64,000 bases of DNA, taken from positions 2,460,501 through 2,524,500 of the forward strand of contig NZ_CP022222.1 of assembly GCF_009930815.1 (NCBI RefSeq), read 5' to 3'. The notes beneath the pieces are model-generated. The model saw only the letters and a list, made by a program, of their open reading frames with translations. It made no database searches and was not told the DNA's origin. Below, one piece after another: positions 18,082 to 26,720 of this stretch (its first letter is position 1; each line of letters begins with the position of its first letter). The translations under genes and the position numbers were made by a program. The DNA is from Bradyrhizobium sp. CCBAU 051011. GTDB lineage: Bacteria; Pseudomonadota; Alphaproteobacteria; Rhizobiales; Xanthobacteraceae.

Positions 18082-19179
18082 ATGACATCGGTAGCCAACA
18101 AGACTTCGACCAAGCGCCGGCTGCTGCTGGCTTCGGATCGGAGCGATCAAAGCAGCGAGCTCGCCAGCATTCTGCGATCGGTCGGTCAGGTCGACACCAT
18201 CGCGACATCAGACATTCCCGACGCGCCGGGGCGCGATCTGGCGGGAATCGTGGTCGACATCAATCTGCGCTCCGCCGAGAGCGTGCAACTGGTGCGCAAC
18301 AAGCTGCGCGCCGAGGCCTATCGCGAGATGCCGCGGCTGTTCGTGCTGGCGGACGCGCTTCACCATGGATCGATGCAGGCGTGGGCGCTCGGCGCCACCG
18401 ATACGATAGCACGTCCGTTCGACGCGCAAGGCATTCTGCAGCGGATCCGCGCCGCGTTTCCGGACAGCGATGGATTTGACGAAACCGATCGCGGAAAGGC
18501 CCTGAACAGGGGCGTCGAGGCCGCGCATGCCGTGATGGTCAAGATCTTCGAAAAGATTCCGGCCGGCGTTCCCCTCAAATTTTCCGACATCGTCGAGGCC
18601 GAGAACAAGATTCTCAAGGCGATCAAGCATTCGTCCTTGCGCGAATGGCTGACGACGGTCGGCTGCCATCACGCCGGCAGCTACCGCCATTGCCTGTTCG
18701 TCACCGGCTTTGCGGTCGCCTATGCGCAGCATCTCGGCATGCGCGAGGACGACCAGCGCCGTCTGGCGCGGGCGGCGCTGCTGCACGACGTCGGCAAGGC
18801 GTTCATTCCGGTGGCGATCCTGGACAAGCCGGGCCCGCTGACGCTGGAAGAAATGGAAGAGATGCGCCAGCATCCACGCCGCGGCTATGATGCGCTCGCC
18901 GAACAAGGCGGCTTCCCGCCGGAGATGCTCGACGTGGTGCTGCATCACCACGAATTTCTCGACGGCACCGGCTATCCCAATGGGCTGAGCGGCAAGGAGA
19001 TCAGCGACATCGTGCGGCTGACCACGATCGTGGACATCTACGCGGCGCTGGTCGAGAAGCGCGCCTACCGCTTGCAGTTCACCCACGCCCGGGCCTTCGG
19101 CATGATGGAAGAAATGGGCGACAAGCTCGACCAGCATCTGCTGCACGCCTTCCGCCCGGTGGCGTTCGGGTATTATTGA
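18082..19179 (+). CDS. HD-GYP domain protein with receiver-like N-terminus
   Basis: This is a probable cyclic-di-GMP phosphodiesterase. Residues about 12-130 look like a response-regulator receiver: IVVDIN offers the phospho-acceptor Asp, but the usual KPF is RPF, so it may be degenerate. The HD-GYP domain has the metal pair H235-D236 in LLHDVGK, HHHEFLDGTGYPNGLSG from H288, and the DIYAAL and AYR elements. Length is 365 residues. The presence of the GTGYPNG motif argues for real c-di-GMP hydrolysis. Confidence 0.88.
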   Translation: MTSVANKTSTKRRLLLASDRSDQSSELASILRSVGQVDTIATSDIPDAPGRDLAGIVVDINLRSAESVQLVRNKLRAEAYREMPRLFVLADALHHGSMQAWALGATDTIARPFDAQGILQRIRAAFPDSDGFDETDRGKALNRGVEAAHAVMVKIFEKIPAGVPLKFSDIVEAENKILKAIKHSSLREWLTTVGCHHAGSYRHCLFVTGFAVAYAQHLGMREDDQRRLARAALLHDVGKAFIPVAILDKPGPLTLEEMEEMRQHPRRGYDALAEQGGFPPEMLDVVLHHHEFLDGTGYPNGLSGKEISDIVRLTTIVDIYAALVEKRAYRLQFTHARAFGMMEEMGDKLDQHLLHAFRPVAFGYY

Positions 19180-19196
19180 GCGTCTGGCTCCCCGCC

Positions 19197-19340
19197 GTCA
19201 TGCGAGCCAACGGGTCGCGCGAATGCGCGCCCGATGACAGGCTCCGCGAAGCAATCCATAGTGCCGCATAACGGATGGTGGATTGAATCGTCGCTCACGC
19301 TCCCTTGCGCAAACGCTTCGCGTTTGTCGCAGGCAATGAC
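19197..19340. repeat. GTCAT...ATGAC palindromic element, family C (long form)
   Basis: The element runs from GTCATGCGAGCC to GGCAATGAC, 18 bp after the HD-GYP stop codon. It shares the extra inner block with the copy at 10311 and carries an additional small hairpin (CAAACGCTTCGCGTTTG). Confidence 0.75.
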
Positions 19341-19445
19341 GCGGAGAGAGCGTAGCCGCTCAACGCAAGCATGCCACTTTTCAGCCCGCTAGTTATCGGC
19401 GATCATCGGCTCAGCCGATGACTAACGATCGCTGGCAGGAAATCC

Positions 19446-20741
19446 ATGGACACGACAGCGACCTCAGGCGGAAACCTCGACATTCCCGCCGATATTGCCG
19501 CCACGCTGGTCGACCCGGCGGCCTATGCCGATCATCGCATCCATGACAGTTACCGCTGGCTGCGCGCCAACAATCCGCTCGGCATCGCGCACCCCGAAGG
19601 GTTCGATCCGTTCTGGGTCGTGACGAAACATGCGCATATCCAGGCCATCAGCCGCCAGAACGAGCTGTTCCACAATGCCGACCGGCCGACCACGCTGACC
19701 AACCGCGCGGTGGAAGAACGCGTCCGCAAAATCACCGGCGGGCCCAACTTGGTGCGTTCGCTGGTGCAGATGGATGCGCCCGACCATCCGAAATACCGCG
19801 CGCTGACCCAGGGCTGGTTCATGCCCGCCAATCTTGGAAAGTTCGAGACGTGCGTGCGCGAGATCGCGCGGGCCACCGTGCAGCGCATGCTCGATAAGGG
19901 CGGTGCCTGCGATTTCGTCGAAGACGTGGCCCTTGGCTATCCCCTGCACGTCATCATGGAAATTCTCGGCGTGCCCGAAAAGGACGAGCCGCGCATGCTC
20001 AAGCTGACGCAGGAGCTGTTCGGCCCGCAGGATCCCGATACGGCGCGGATCAGGGAAAAGCTGACGGCGGAGCAGTTCTCCGGGATGATGCAGGCGGTGG
20101 TGGCTGATTTCGGCGCCTATTTCCGCGCCATCACCGAGGACCGCCGCTGCAACCCGCGCGACGACCTCGCCACCGTCATTGCCAACGCCAGGATCGGCGG
20201 CGACTACATGCCGGATCATGACGCCACCAGCTATTACATGATCGTAGCCACCGCGGGCCACGACACCACGTCATCCTCGACCGCCGGCGCGATCTGGGCG
20301 CTGGCGGAGGATCCCGCGCAATTCGAAAAGGTGAAGGCCAATCCCGAGCTGATTCCGGGACTGGTCGACGAGGCGATCCGCTGGATGACGCCGGTGAAGC
20401 ATTTCATGCGCTCGGCGACGGCGGACACCGAGCTCGGCGGACGCAAAATTGCAAAAGGCGATTGGCTGATGCTGTGCTACGCGTCCGGCAACCGCGACGA
20501 GGACGTGTTCGAGGAGCCATATTCGTTCCGCTGCGACCGCAAGCCCAACCGCCACGTCGCCTTCGGCTACGGCGCGCATCTTTGCCTCGGCCAGTATCTG
20601 GCGAAACTGGAGATGCGGATACTGTTCGAGGAACTGCTGCCGCGCCTGAAATCGATCGCGCTTGATGGCGAAGTGAAGATGACGCAGGCCTATTTTGTGA
20701 ACGGCCCGAAGAGGTTGCCGATCAGGTTCGAGGTGAGTTGA
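19446..20741 (+). CDS. Cytochrome P450
   Basis: This is a soluble bacterial class I P450 monooxygenase of 431 residues, needing a ferredoxin and reductase that are not encoded nearby. The heme-ligand motif FGYGAHLCLGQYLA places the proximal Cys at 380. The I-helix oxygen-activating motif is AGHDTTSSST and the K-helix region is DEAIRWMTPVKHFMR. The substrate is not predictable. The acyl-CoA ligase downstream faces it. Confidence 0.94.
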   Translation: MDTTATSGGNLDIPADIAATLVDPAAYADHRIHDSYRWLRANNPLGIAHPEGFDPFWVVTKHAHIQAISRQNELFHNADRPTTLTNRAVEERVRKITGGPNLVRSLVQMDAPDHPKYRALTQGWFMPANLGKFETCVREIARATVQRMLDKGGACDFVEDVALGYPLHVIMEILGVPEKDEPRMLKLTQELFGPQDPDTARIREKLTAEQFSGMMQAVVADFGAYFRAITEDRRCNPRDDLATVIANARIGGDYMPDHDATSYYMIVATAGHDTTSSSTAGAIWALAEDPAQFEKVKANPELIPGLVDEAIRWMTPVKHFMRSATADTELGGRKIAKGDWLMLCYASGNRDEDVFEEPYSFRCDRKPNRHVAFGYGAHLCLGQYLAKLEMRILFEELLPRLKSIALDGEVKMTQAYFVNGPKRLPIRFEVS

Positions 20742-20751
20742 ACAGCATTGC

Positions 20752-20844
20752 GTAGGGTGGGCAAGGGAGCGTTAGCGACGTGCCCACCACATTCTTGCGC
20801 TGTCGTCGATAGATGGTGGGCACGCTTCGCTTTGCCCACCCTAC
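20752..20844. repeat. Palindromic intergenic repeat, family D
   Basis: It is bounded by GTAGGGTGGGC and GCCCACCCTAC with inner GTGCCCACCA / TGGTGGGCAC arms. It fills the gap between convergent P450 and acyl-CoA ligase genes. This is a different family from the GTCAT...ATGAC elements. Confidence 0.75.
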
Positions 20845-20850
20845 AAGCCA

Positions 20851-22431
20851 TCAACCCAGCATCTTCCGCAATTCCGCCTTCGCCACCTTTTCCAACGTCG
20901 AGCGCGGCATGTCGTCGACGAAGTGGATTTCGCGTGGCACCTTGAAATCGGCGAGACTGGTTTTGCACGCAGCCATCACCGTATCATGCAGATCGGCCGG
21001 CGCACCCTTTACGCCGGCCTGCGGGATGATGAACACAACCGGCACTTCATCCAGCATCGGGTGCTTCTTCGCCACCACGGCGGCCTCGCGCACGCCGGGC
21101 ACCACCGCGATTACCTGCTCGATCTCGGACGCTGCGACGTTCTCGCCGCCGACCTTGAGCATGTCCTTGGTGCGGTCGCCGAATTTTATGAAACCGTTCT
21201 CGAGCAACGTGACGCGGTCGCCGGTGATGAAATAGCCGTGCTCGTCAAAGCTTTCACGCGTGGCCTTTTCGTTGTGGAGATACTCCGAGAACAGCGACAG
21301 GCCGGGGATGCCCTTGATCAGGAGATTGCCGGTGCCGCCGACATCCGTCGGCGTGCCGTCATCCTCGACGATGCGGATCCGGTATTCCGGGGCGGCGCGG
21401 CCGATTGACATCGGCGTGTTGGGCTGGTCGACCTCGCCGACGATGCCGTGGGTGATGGTTTCCGTCATGCCCCACCAGCCGATCGTCTTGACGCCGAAGG
21501 CGGCAAATGGCGGCGGCTCGGATACTGCGGTGCCCCAGAGCCGGAATTTGTGGTTGTTCGGAATCTCGTGCTCCAGCAGCGCCTTCATGCAGAACGGGAT
21601 CGTCGAGGTCCAGGTGCAGTTGTGTTCGAGCGCGACGCTCCAGAACCGGCTGGCCGAAAACCGTGGCTGGATCACGCAGGAGGCGCCGACCCACAGCGTT
21701 GCCAGCATCGAATAGGCCAGCGCGTTGGTGTGGAATAGCGGCAGATAGGTCTGGTGCACGTCGCCCGCGTGCAGGTCTTCATGCGCGGCGTTGATCTTGG
21801 CGCCCCATAGCGCATTGGCATGCGTCCACAGCACCGCCTTCGGCCGCGACGTGGTGCCGGACGTATATTGAACGCTGCATGGCGCGAATGGATCGGTTGC
21901 GCGGCGCGGCCGGTCGGCGCTGTCGGCGTACAGGGATTCAAAACTGTCGCCCCGCGACGCGCCTTGCGCAGGCGCAGCTCCGGCATCATGCGAGATCACG
22001 GCGATCCAGCGCAGGCCGCGGCAATTGGCCGAGATCAGTTCGGCGTAGGCCGGCTGGGTGATGGCGGCAACCGCGCCGCAATGGCCGGCGAAATACTCCA
22101 TCTCCGCTGCCGCCGAACGGGTGTTGGTGGTGACCGCAATCGCGCCGAGCTCGACGCAGGCAAACCAGGCCAGCATGGCCTCGATGCAATTGTCGAGGTG
22201 GATCAGCACATAATCGCCGGGCTTGACGCCACGTTTGATGAGGCCGGCGGCAAGCGCGCCGACACGTTCGTTAAATTCGCCGTAGGACCATTTTCGCGCG
22301 GCGCCATCGAACGGCGCCCAGATCAGGAAGGGATGGTTGCGTCGGCTCTCGGCGCGCATCCGCAACAGCCACGGCACGTCGAGGCCTGCGAATGGTCCGA
22401 CAATGCCCGGCGCAGATTGTGAAGCTGGCAT
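20851..22431 (-). CDS. AMP-forming acyl-CoA ligase (AMP-dependent synthetase family)
   Basis: It activates a carboxylic acid to its acyl-CoA through an acyl-adenylate. The 526-residue product has the phosphate-binding loop YTSGTTSRPKAVLWTH near residue 190, GWWGMTE near 300, the GYFITGD and FGDRTKDMLKVGGENV hinge, and the catalytic Lys in STLEKVAKAELRK near the C-terminus. ATG 22431 is fixed by an excellent ribosome site (GGGAGGAATT); the longer frame upstream is not family-like. It resembles the CaiC and long-chain ligase group. The substrate is unknown. Confidence 0.93.
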   Translation of the reverse strand: MPASQSAPGIVGPFAGLDVPWLLRMRAESRRNHPFLIWAPFDGAARKWSYGEFNERVGALAAGLIKRGVKPGDYVLIHLDNCIEAMLAWFACVELGAIAVTTNTRSAAAEMEYFAGHCGAVAAITQPAYAELISANCRGLRWIAVISHDAGAAPAQGASRGDSFESLYADSADRPRRATDPFAPCSVQYTSGTTSRPKAVLWTHANALWGAKINAAHEDLHAGDVHQTYLPLFHTNALAYSMLATLWVGASCVIQPRFSASRFWSVALEHNCTWTSTIPFCMKALLEHEIPNNHKFRLWGTAVSEPPPFAAFGVKTIGWWGMTETITHGIVGEVDQPNTPMSIGRAAPEYRIRIVEDDGTPTDVGGTGNLLIKGIPGLSLFSEYLHNEKATRESFDEHGYFITGDRVTLLENGFIKFGDRTKDMLKVGGENVAASEIEQVIAVVPGVREAAVVAKKHPMLDEVPVVFIIPQAGVKGAPADLHDTVMAACKTSLADFKVPREIHFVDDMPRSTLEKVAKAELRKMLG

Positions 22432-22536
22432 AATTCCTCCCGTGCGGCCTTGCGGCGGCTTTTGATCTTGCTTGGGAGTAGTTCTGCCATCGGACGGCGC
22501 GGGGATCAAATCGGGAGTTTGTGGGGCTCTCTCGTC

Positions 22537-22618
22537 GTCATTGCGAGCGAAGCGAAGCAATCCATGACGCCACGCGCCGAGACATGGTTTGCTTCGTCGC
22601 TTCGCTCCTCGCAATGAC
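22537..22618. repeat. GTCAT...ATGAC palindromic element, family C (short form)
   Basis: The element runs from GTCATTGCGAGC to CGCAATGAC with GAAGCGAAGCAA / TTGCTTCGTCGCTTC arms, between two minus-strand genes. Confidence 0.8.
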
Positions 22619-22634
22619 GGGGAGAGGCTGCGCC

Positions 22635-23054
22635 TTAGCCTCCATCGCCTTCATACGAAGAAATCTCGATCAAACTCCCATCCGGGTCCCGGCAATAGAC
22701 CGATCGCAGCGTGCCGCGGGCGCCCTGTTTGGCGACCGGGCCTTCCTCTATCGCAATCCCGTTGGCCTTCAGATGCTTCACGACTTCATCCGGCGTGCTT
22801 GACGTCAGGAAACACAGATCGTCGCTGCCGGCGGTCTCGTGGTCGGCCGTGAACCACTCCACCTTGTCGGCATCGCGCGGCCGTACATTGATCTTCTGGT
22901 TACCGAACACCAGCGAGGTCCGCGGCGTTTTGCCCGGGCCAGGATCGAATACCTTGACCTCCATGCCGAGGATTTTCCGGTACCACTCGGTGGAACGCGC
23001 CACGTCGGAGACATTGATCACGAGATGGTCGAGCGCGTTAACCCTGACGGACAT
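22635..23054 (-). CDS. VOC-family (glyoxalase/dioxygenase fold) protein
   Basis: The product has 139 residues with the vicinal-oxygen-chelate beta-alpha-beta-beta-beta layout. It begins ALDHLVINVSDVARSTEWYRKILGM, with a probable metal-ligand His at residue 10. The second half ends VYCRDPDGSLIEIS, where the Glu of LIEIS is the usual last ligand. It resembles the dioxygenase/biphenyl-diol and fosfomycin-resistance-like subfamily annotated as virulence-type VOC proteins. The reaction is unknown. Confidence 0.9.
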   Translation of the reverse strand: MSVRVNALDHLVINVSDVARSTEWYRKILGMEVKVFDPGPGKTPRTSLVFGNQKINVRPRDADKVEWFTADHETAGSDDLCFLTSSTPDEVVKHLKANGIAIEEGPVAKQGARGTLRSVYCRDPDGSLIEISSYEGDGG

Positions 23055-23207
23055 GTCTTAATCCTTTCGTCGCGGTCTGCGGCATCTGTGTCGCACTGGC
23101 CGCACCTGACTTTGTTTGTTACAACGCGGGCCGCGTTCGGTTCAATAGAACCGCGCCTCAATAGAATCGGACTGGGCTCTGAATCCCGGCCTCCAAGGAG
23201 AAGTCTT

Positions 23208-24185
23208 ATGATTTCACGTCGTACCGCGATTTGTCTGGCCGTCATCGGCCTTTCCACGGCCACTTCGATCGCCAGCGTTTCGGCGCAGGATTACCCGACC
23301 CGGCCGGTGAAATGGGTCGTCGGATATCCGCCGGGCGGCGCGACCGATATTATCGCGCGGCTGCTCGGCCAGCGGCTCTCGGAACGGCTCGGCCAGCAAT
23401 TCGTGATCGAGAACAAGCCTGGCGCCGGTAACAACATCGCCACCGAATCGGTGATCAACGCCGAGCCCGATGGTTATACGCTGCTGTTCGTCAACCCGGC
23501 GAATTACATCAACGCCTCGCTCTACGCCAATCTGAAATTCAATGTGATTCGCGATATTGCGCCGATTGCCGCGTTCAATCGCGTGCCGAACGTGATGACG
23601 GTCAACAAGGACGTGCCGGCCAAGACGGCCGCGGAGTTCATTGCGTATGTGAAAGCCAATCCCGGCAAGGTGAACCTGGCGTCGTCGGGCAACGGCACAT
23701 CGGTGCATCTGTCCGGCGAAATGTTCATGGCGATGTCCGGCGCCAAGATGCAGCACGTGCCCTATCGCGGCGCTGCGCCGGCGATCACCGACCTGCTCGG
23801 CGGTCAAGTCCAGTTGATTTTCGACAACATGCCCTCGATTCTCCAGCATGTCCGCGCCGGCTCGGTGCGGGCGCTGGCGGTCACCGGTACCGCGCGGTCG
23901 CCGCTGTTGCCTGACGTGCCTGTTCTCGCCGACACCGTCCCGGGCTACGAGGCGAGCGCGCTGTTCGGCGTCGGAGCACCGAAGAACACGCCAAAGGCGG
24001 TCATCGAGAAGCTGAACAAGGAGATCAACGCCGTGCTCGCCGAGCCGGCGATCAAGGCGCGCCTGCTCGACCTCGGCGGCGAACCGCTGATCGGCACGCC
24101 GGAAGCGTTTGGCGCGATGATCGTGGCTGAAACCGACAAGTGGAAGAAGGTGATCGAGGAAGCCAAGGTTGAGAAAGTGCAGTGA
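23208..24185 (+). CDS. Bug/TctC-family extracytoplasmic solute receptor
   Basis: This is the second orphan tricarboxylate-type binding protein in the window. The signal peptide, MISRRTAICLAVIGLSTATS and on to VSA, precedes mature QDYPTRPVKWVVGYPPGGATD. FVIENKPGAGNNIATE, HVPYRGAAPAITDLLGGQVQ and the C-terminal NKEINAVL are typical. The ATG has AAGGAGAAG upstream. Length is 325 residues. It is not adjacent to membrane components; divergent from the VOC gene. Confidence 0.94.
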   Translation: MISRRTAICLAVIGLSTATSIASVSAQDYPTRPVKWVVGYPPGGATDIIARLLGQRLSERLGQQFVIENKPGAGNNIATESVINAEPDGYTLLFVNPANYINASLYANLKFNVIRDIAPIAAFNRVPNVMTVNKDVPAKTAAEFIAYVKANPGKVNLASSGNGTSVHLSGEMFMAMSGAKMQHVPYRGAAPAITDLLGGQVQLIFDNMPSILQHVRAGSVRALAVTGTARSPLLPDVPVLADTVPGYEASALFGVGAPKNTPKAVIEKLNKEINAVLAEPAIKARLLDLGGEPLIGTPEAFGAMIVAETDKWKKVIEEAKVEKVQ

Positions 24186-24268
24186 TCTACCTCACGGAAC
24201 ATCGGCGCGGACGCGGTGTTTTCTGGCAAAGACCACGCGGTTTTTGCGTCACACGGAGGAGATCGAAG

Positions 24269-24523
24269 ATGCGCAATGCACTGTTAGCGATATTGGCGCT
24301 GTCGGCGGCGACAGCCGCCACTGTGGCGGGCAGCTCGCCCGCTGCGGCGTATGATTACCCCTATTGCCTGCAGGGCCGGGGCATCGGCATTCCCGGTGAC
24401 TGCTCCTACGCTACCTACGGTCAGTGCATGGCATCGGCCTCAGGCCGCGCGCTCTACTGCAACATCAATCCGCGCGTCGCCTACGGACAGCAGCGGCGTA
24501 TGCGGGTTTATCGGGATTATTGA
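24269..24523 (+). CDS. DUF3551 small secreted protein
   Basis: The product has 84 residues. A Sec signal peptide ends SSPAAA and is followed by YDYPYCLQGRGIGIPGDCSY and CMASASGRALYCNINP. The conserved cysteines, probably disulphide-bonded, are those of DUF3551, a family very common in Bradyrhizobium. ATG 24269 has GGAGGAGA upstream. Function unknown. It is closed by its own terminator. Confidence 0.88.
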   Translation: MRNALLAILALSAATAATVAGSSPAAAYDYPYCLQGRGIGIPGDCSYATYGQCMASASGRALYCNINPRVAYGQQRRMRVYRDY

Positions 24524-24543
24524 TCGCGCTTTGCTTCCGCAAC

Positions 24544-24590
24544 ATGGCCGGATCATCCAGCTCAAGAAGCCCGGATGATCCGGCCATTTG
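24544..24590 (+). terminator. Rho-independent terminator with 15-bp perfect stem
   Basis: ATGGCCGGATCATCC (24544-24558) pairs exactly with 24573-24587 around a 14-nt loop and is followed by TTTGCATTTCT. It isolates the DUF3551 gene from the ArsR operon. Confidence 0.88.
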
Positions 24591-24634
24591 CATTTCTGGT
24601 TGTCGCCTCTCGAATCCGTGATGCAGTCTCCGGC

Positions 24635-24681
24635 TTGACGGCGTTTCGTTTGTGTCTATACTAAACCATATGGTTAAGTAT
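24635..24681 (+). promoter_or_regulatory. Sigma-70-type promoter overlapping an ArsR operator palindrome
   Basis: TTGACG (24635-24640) and TATACT (24657-24662) are spaced 16 nt, near consensus. A 24-bp palindrome from 24658 to 24681 is centred on CATATG; its left half ATACTAAACCAT and the complement of its right half ATACTTAACCAT differ at one base. It covers the -10 box and the start codon at 24670. Transcription would begin at or next to the ATG, so the message is probably leaderless, and the palindrome is the likely autorepression site. Confidence 0.75.
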
Positions 24682-25140
24682 CAGGAAGATGTTCTCGATC
24701 GCACCTTTGCGGCGCTGTCCGATCCGACCCGGCGCGCGCTGCTGGCGCGGCTCGGCGACCGCGAAAGCCTGTCGGTCAGCGAACTGGCGCAGCCGTTTTC
24801 GATGTCGCTGCCGGCGATCATGAAGCATCTCGATGTGCTGTCGGACGCCGGCCTGATCGCGCGCGAAAAGACCGGGCGCACGGTGGCGTGCCGGCTCACC
24901 GCCAGCCCGATGGAGCAGGCGATGGATTGGCTCAATCGCTACCAGCGCTTCTGGTCCGACAATCTCGACCGCCTTGCCGCTTTTGTGGAGGAAGACCCAT
25001 GGCCACCCAGTCAAGCCTTGCCAAGCAAGACCCCGCCCGCGATGCCGAACTCGCCGCGCGGCCCAGCCTCACCCTCACGCGCCGGCTCAACGCGGCGCCC
25101 GAAAAGGTCTACGCCGCGTGGGCCGACCCGGAAAAGCTAG
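24670..25140 (+). CDS. ArsR-family winged-helix repressor
   Basis: This is a transcription factor of the non-metal ArsR group that pairs with SRPBCC proteins. Its core MVKYQEDVLDRTFAALSDPT leads into RRALLARL and LAQPFSMSLPAIMKHLDVLSD, the recognition helix, then the wing GLIAREKTGRTVACRL. No metal-site cysteines are seen. From ATG 24670 it is 156 residues, but the homologous part ends near residue 110. The last ~46 residues, rich in P, S and R, are read from the start of the next gene in another frame, giving a 142-bp overlap. A GTG at 24652 is a less likely start. Confidence 0.88.
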   Translation: MVKYQEDVLDRTFAALSDPTRRALLARLGDRESLSVSELAQPFSMSLPAIMKHLDVLSDAGLIAREKTGRTVACRLTASPMEQAMDWLNRYQRFWSDNLDRLAAFVEEDPWPPSQALPSKTPPAMPNSPRGPASPSRAGSTRRPKRSTPRGPTRKS

Positions 25141-25481
25141 TGCAATGGTTCGGGCCTGCCTCGGTAGAGGAGGGCTCGGTGAAGGCCGACATCGACCTGC
25201 GCGTCGGCGGCCGCTACCGCATCAGTTTCAACGCCAACGGCAACTATAACGAGGTCGGCGGCGTCTATCGCGAGGTCGTGCCGAACCGGCGACTGGTGTT
25301 TAGCTGGGCATGGCATTCCACGCCGGAGCGTGAATCGCTGGTGACCATTTCGATCAAGCCGGAAGGCAGCGGCACGCTGCTCGTCTTCAATCACGCGCAG
25401 TTCGTCGATGAGAAAGCGCGCGACAGTCACGAGCGCGGATGGACGGAGCTCTTGGCCAAGCTCGAAACGCATCTTGCTTAA
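24999..25481 (+). CDS. SRPBCC / AHSA1-type domain protein
   Basis: The product has 160 residues. The START-like fold motif LTLTRRLNAAPEKVYAAWAD is followed by WFGPASV, GGRYRISF and VFSWAWHSTPERESLVTI, ending in GWTELLAKLETHL. It is a ligand-binding protein of the Aha1 C-terminal-like group that is regularly encoded with an ArsR partner. It overlaps the ArsR frame by 142 bp and precedes the DUF899 gene by 12 bp. The ligand is unknown. Confidence 0.92.
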   Translation: MATQSSLAKQDPARDAELAARPSLTLTRRLNAAPEKVYAAWADPEKLVQWFGPASVEEGSVKADIDLRVGGRYRISFNANGNYNEVGGVYREVVPNRRLVFSWAWHSTPERESLVTISIKPEGSGTLLVFNHAQFVDEKARDSHERGWTELLAKLETHLA

Positions 25482-25493
25482 GGAGAGCCGCCG

Positions 25494-26228
25494 ATGCAGC
25501 CGCACAGAGTCGTCTCCCGCGATGACTGGATCGCCGCCCGCAAGGCTCATCTCGCGCATGAGAAGGAGTACACCAAAGCGCGCGAGCGCCTGAACGAGGA
25601 GCGCCGCGCTCTGCCCTGGGTCAGGGTCGAGAAGAATTACGTGTTCGACGGCCCTGATGGCAAGGTGTCGCTTGGGGACCTGTTCAGGGGGCGCAGCCAG
25701 CTCGTGGTGCAGCACCTGATGTTCGCGCCCGACTGGAACGAGGCCTGCAAGAGCTGCTCGTTCTGGGCTGACGGATTCGAGCGGATGATCCCGCATCTTG
25801 CCGCCCGGCACACCACGATGGTCGCGATCTCGCGCGCGCCGCTGCCAAAGCTCGCCGCATTCAAGCAGCGAATGGGCTGGACCTTCGACTGGCTGTCGTC
25901 CGGCGGTAACACGTTCAATTACGACTATGGTGTCTCGTTCACGCCGGAGCAGATCGCGGCGGGCGGCAACTACAATTACGGAACCACACCGTTCGGCAGC
26001 GAGGAAGCGCCCGGAATCAGCGTGTTCTATCGCGACGAGACGGGGAACATCTTCCATACCTATTCCTGTTACTCGCGCGGCCTCGACATGATGAACGCCG
26101 CCTATCACTATCTCGACCTGACCCCGCTCGGGCGTCACGAGGAGGGGCTGCCATATCCGATGGACTGGGTGCGGCTACGTGACCAATACCGGCCGGCGCA
26201 GGTTCAGGCATCTTGTTGTCATGGTTAG
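25494..26228 (+). CDS. DUF899 thioredoxin-fold protein
   Basis: The product has 244 residues: an N-terminal helical part (WIAARKAHLAHEKEYTKARE), then the thioredoxin-like core with LVVQHLMFAPDWNEACKSCS (Cys85 and Cys88), a GWTFDWLSSGGNTFNYDYGV segment and FHTYSCYSRGLDMMN. Family members are predicted thiol-dependent proteins of unproven reaction. It is third in the ArsR-SRPBCC operon, with AGGAGAG before the ATG. Confidence 0.92.
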   Translation: MQPHRVVSRDDWIAARKAHLAHEKEYTKARERLNEERRALPWVRVEKNYVFDGPDGKVSLGDLFRGRSQLVVQHLMFAPDWNEACKSCSFWADGFERMIPHLAARHTTMVAISRAPLPKLAAFKQRMGWTFDWLSSGGNTFNYDYGVSFTPEQIAAGGNYNYGTTPFGSEEAPGISVFYRDETGNIFHTYSCYSRGLDMMNAAYHYLDLTPLGRHEEGLPYPMDWVRLRDQYRPAQVQASCCHG

Positions 26229-26247
26229 TTGTCACTAACCTTCAGTT

Positions 26248-26287
26248 GTCATTCCGGGTTCGATGCTGCGCATCGCCCCGGAATGAC
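26248..26287. repeat. GTCAT...ATGAC palindromic element, family B (short)
   Basis: The 40-bp copy runs from GTCATTCCGGG to CCCCGGAATGAC with an inner GATGC/GCATC hairpin, between the DUF899 and DUF1428 genes. Confidence 0.75.
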
Positions 26288-26321
26288 GTCGTATCGACAA
26301 GAAATACCGGAGAGTATTGCA

Positions 26322-26684
26322 ATGCCCTACGTGGATGGCTTCATCGTCGCCGTGCCGAAGAAAAATCTCGAAGCTTATTCCCGTCTGTCGAAGAAGGCCG
26401 GCAAGATCTGGCGCGAATACGGTGCGCTGGACTACCGCGAATGGGTCGCCGATGACGTCAAGGTCGGCAAGTACACCTCGTTCCCGCGCAGCGTCAAGCT
26501 GAAGCCCGGCGAAACCGTCGTGTTCGCCTGGATCACCTACAAGTCGCGCGCCCAGCGCGACAAGATCAACGCCAAGGTGATGGCGGACCCGCGGCTCGGC
26601 GAGATGATGGATCCTAAGTCAAAGCCGCCGTTCGACGGCAAGCGGATGATCTATGGCGGGTTCGAAAGCCTGGTGAAAGTGTAG
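26322..26684 (+). CDS. DUF1428 protein
   Basis: The product has 120 residues with the dimeric alpha/beta-barrel family start MPYVDGFIVAVPKKNLEAY and conserved WREYGALDYREWVADDV, ending DGKRMIYGGFESLV. Family members have no established activity. It may belong to the ArsR operon, though a palindromic repeat lies between. Confidence 0.92.
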   Translation: MPYVDGFIVAVPKKNLEAYSRLSKKAGKIWREYGALDYREWVADDVKVGKYTSFPRSVKLKPGETVVFAWITYKSRAQRDKINAKVMADPRLGEMMDPKSKPPFDGKRMIYGGFESLVKV

Positions 26685-26720
26685 AACACAAGCGCGTCTT
26701 GCTCTGCCGCATGCCGCGCG

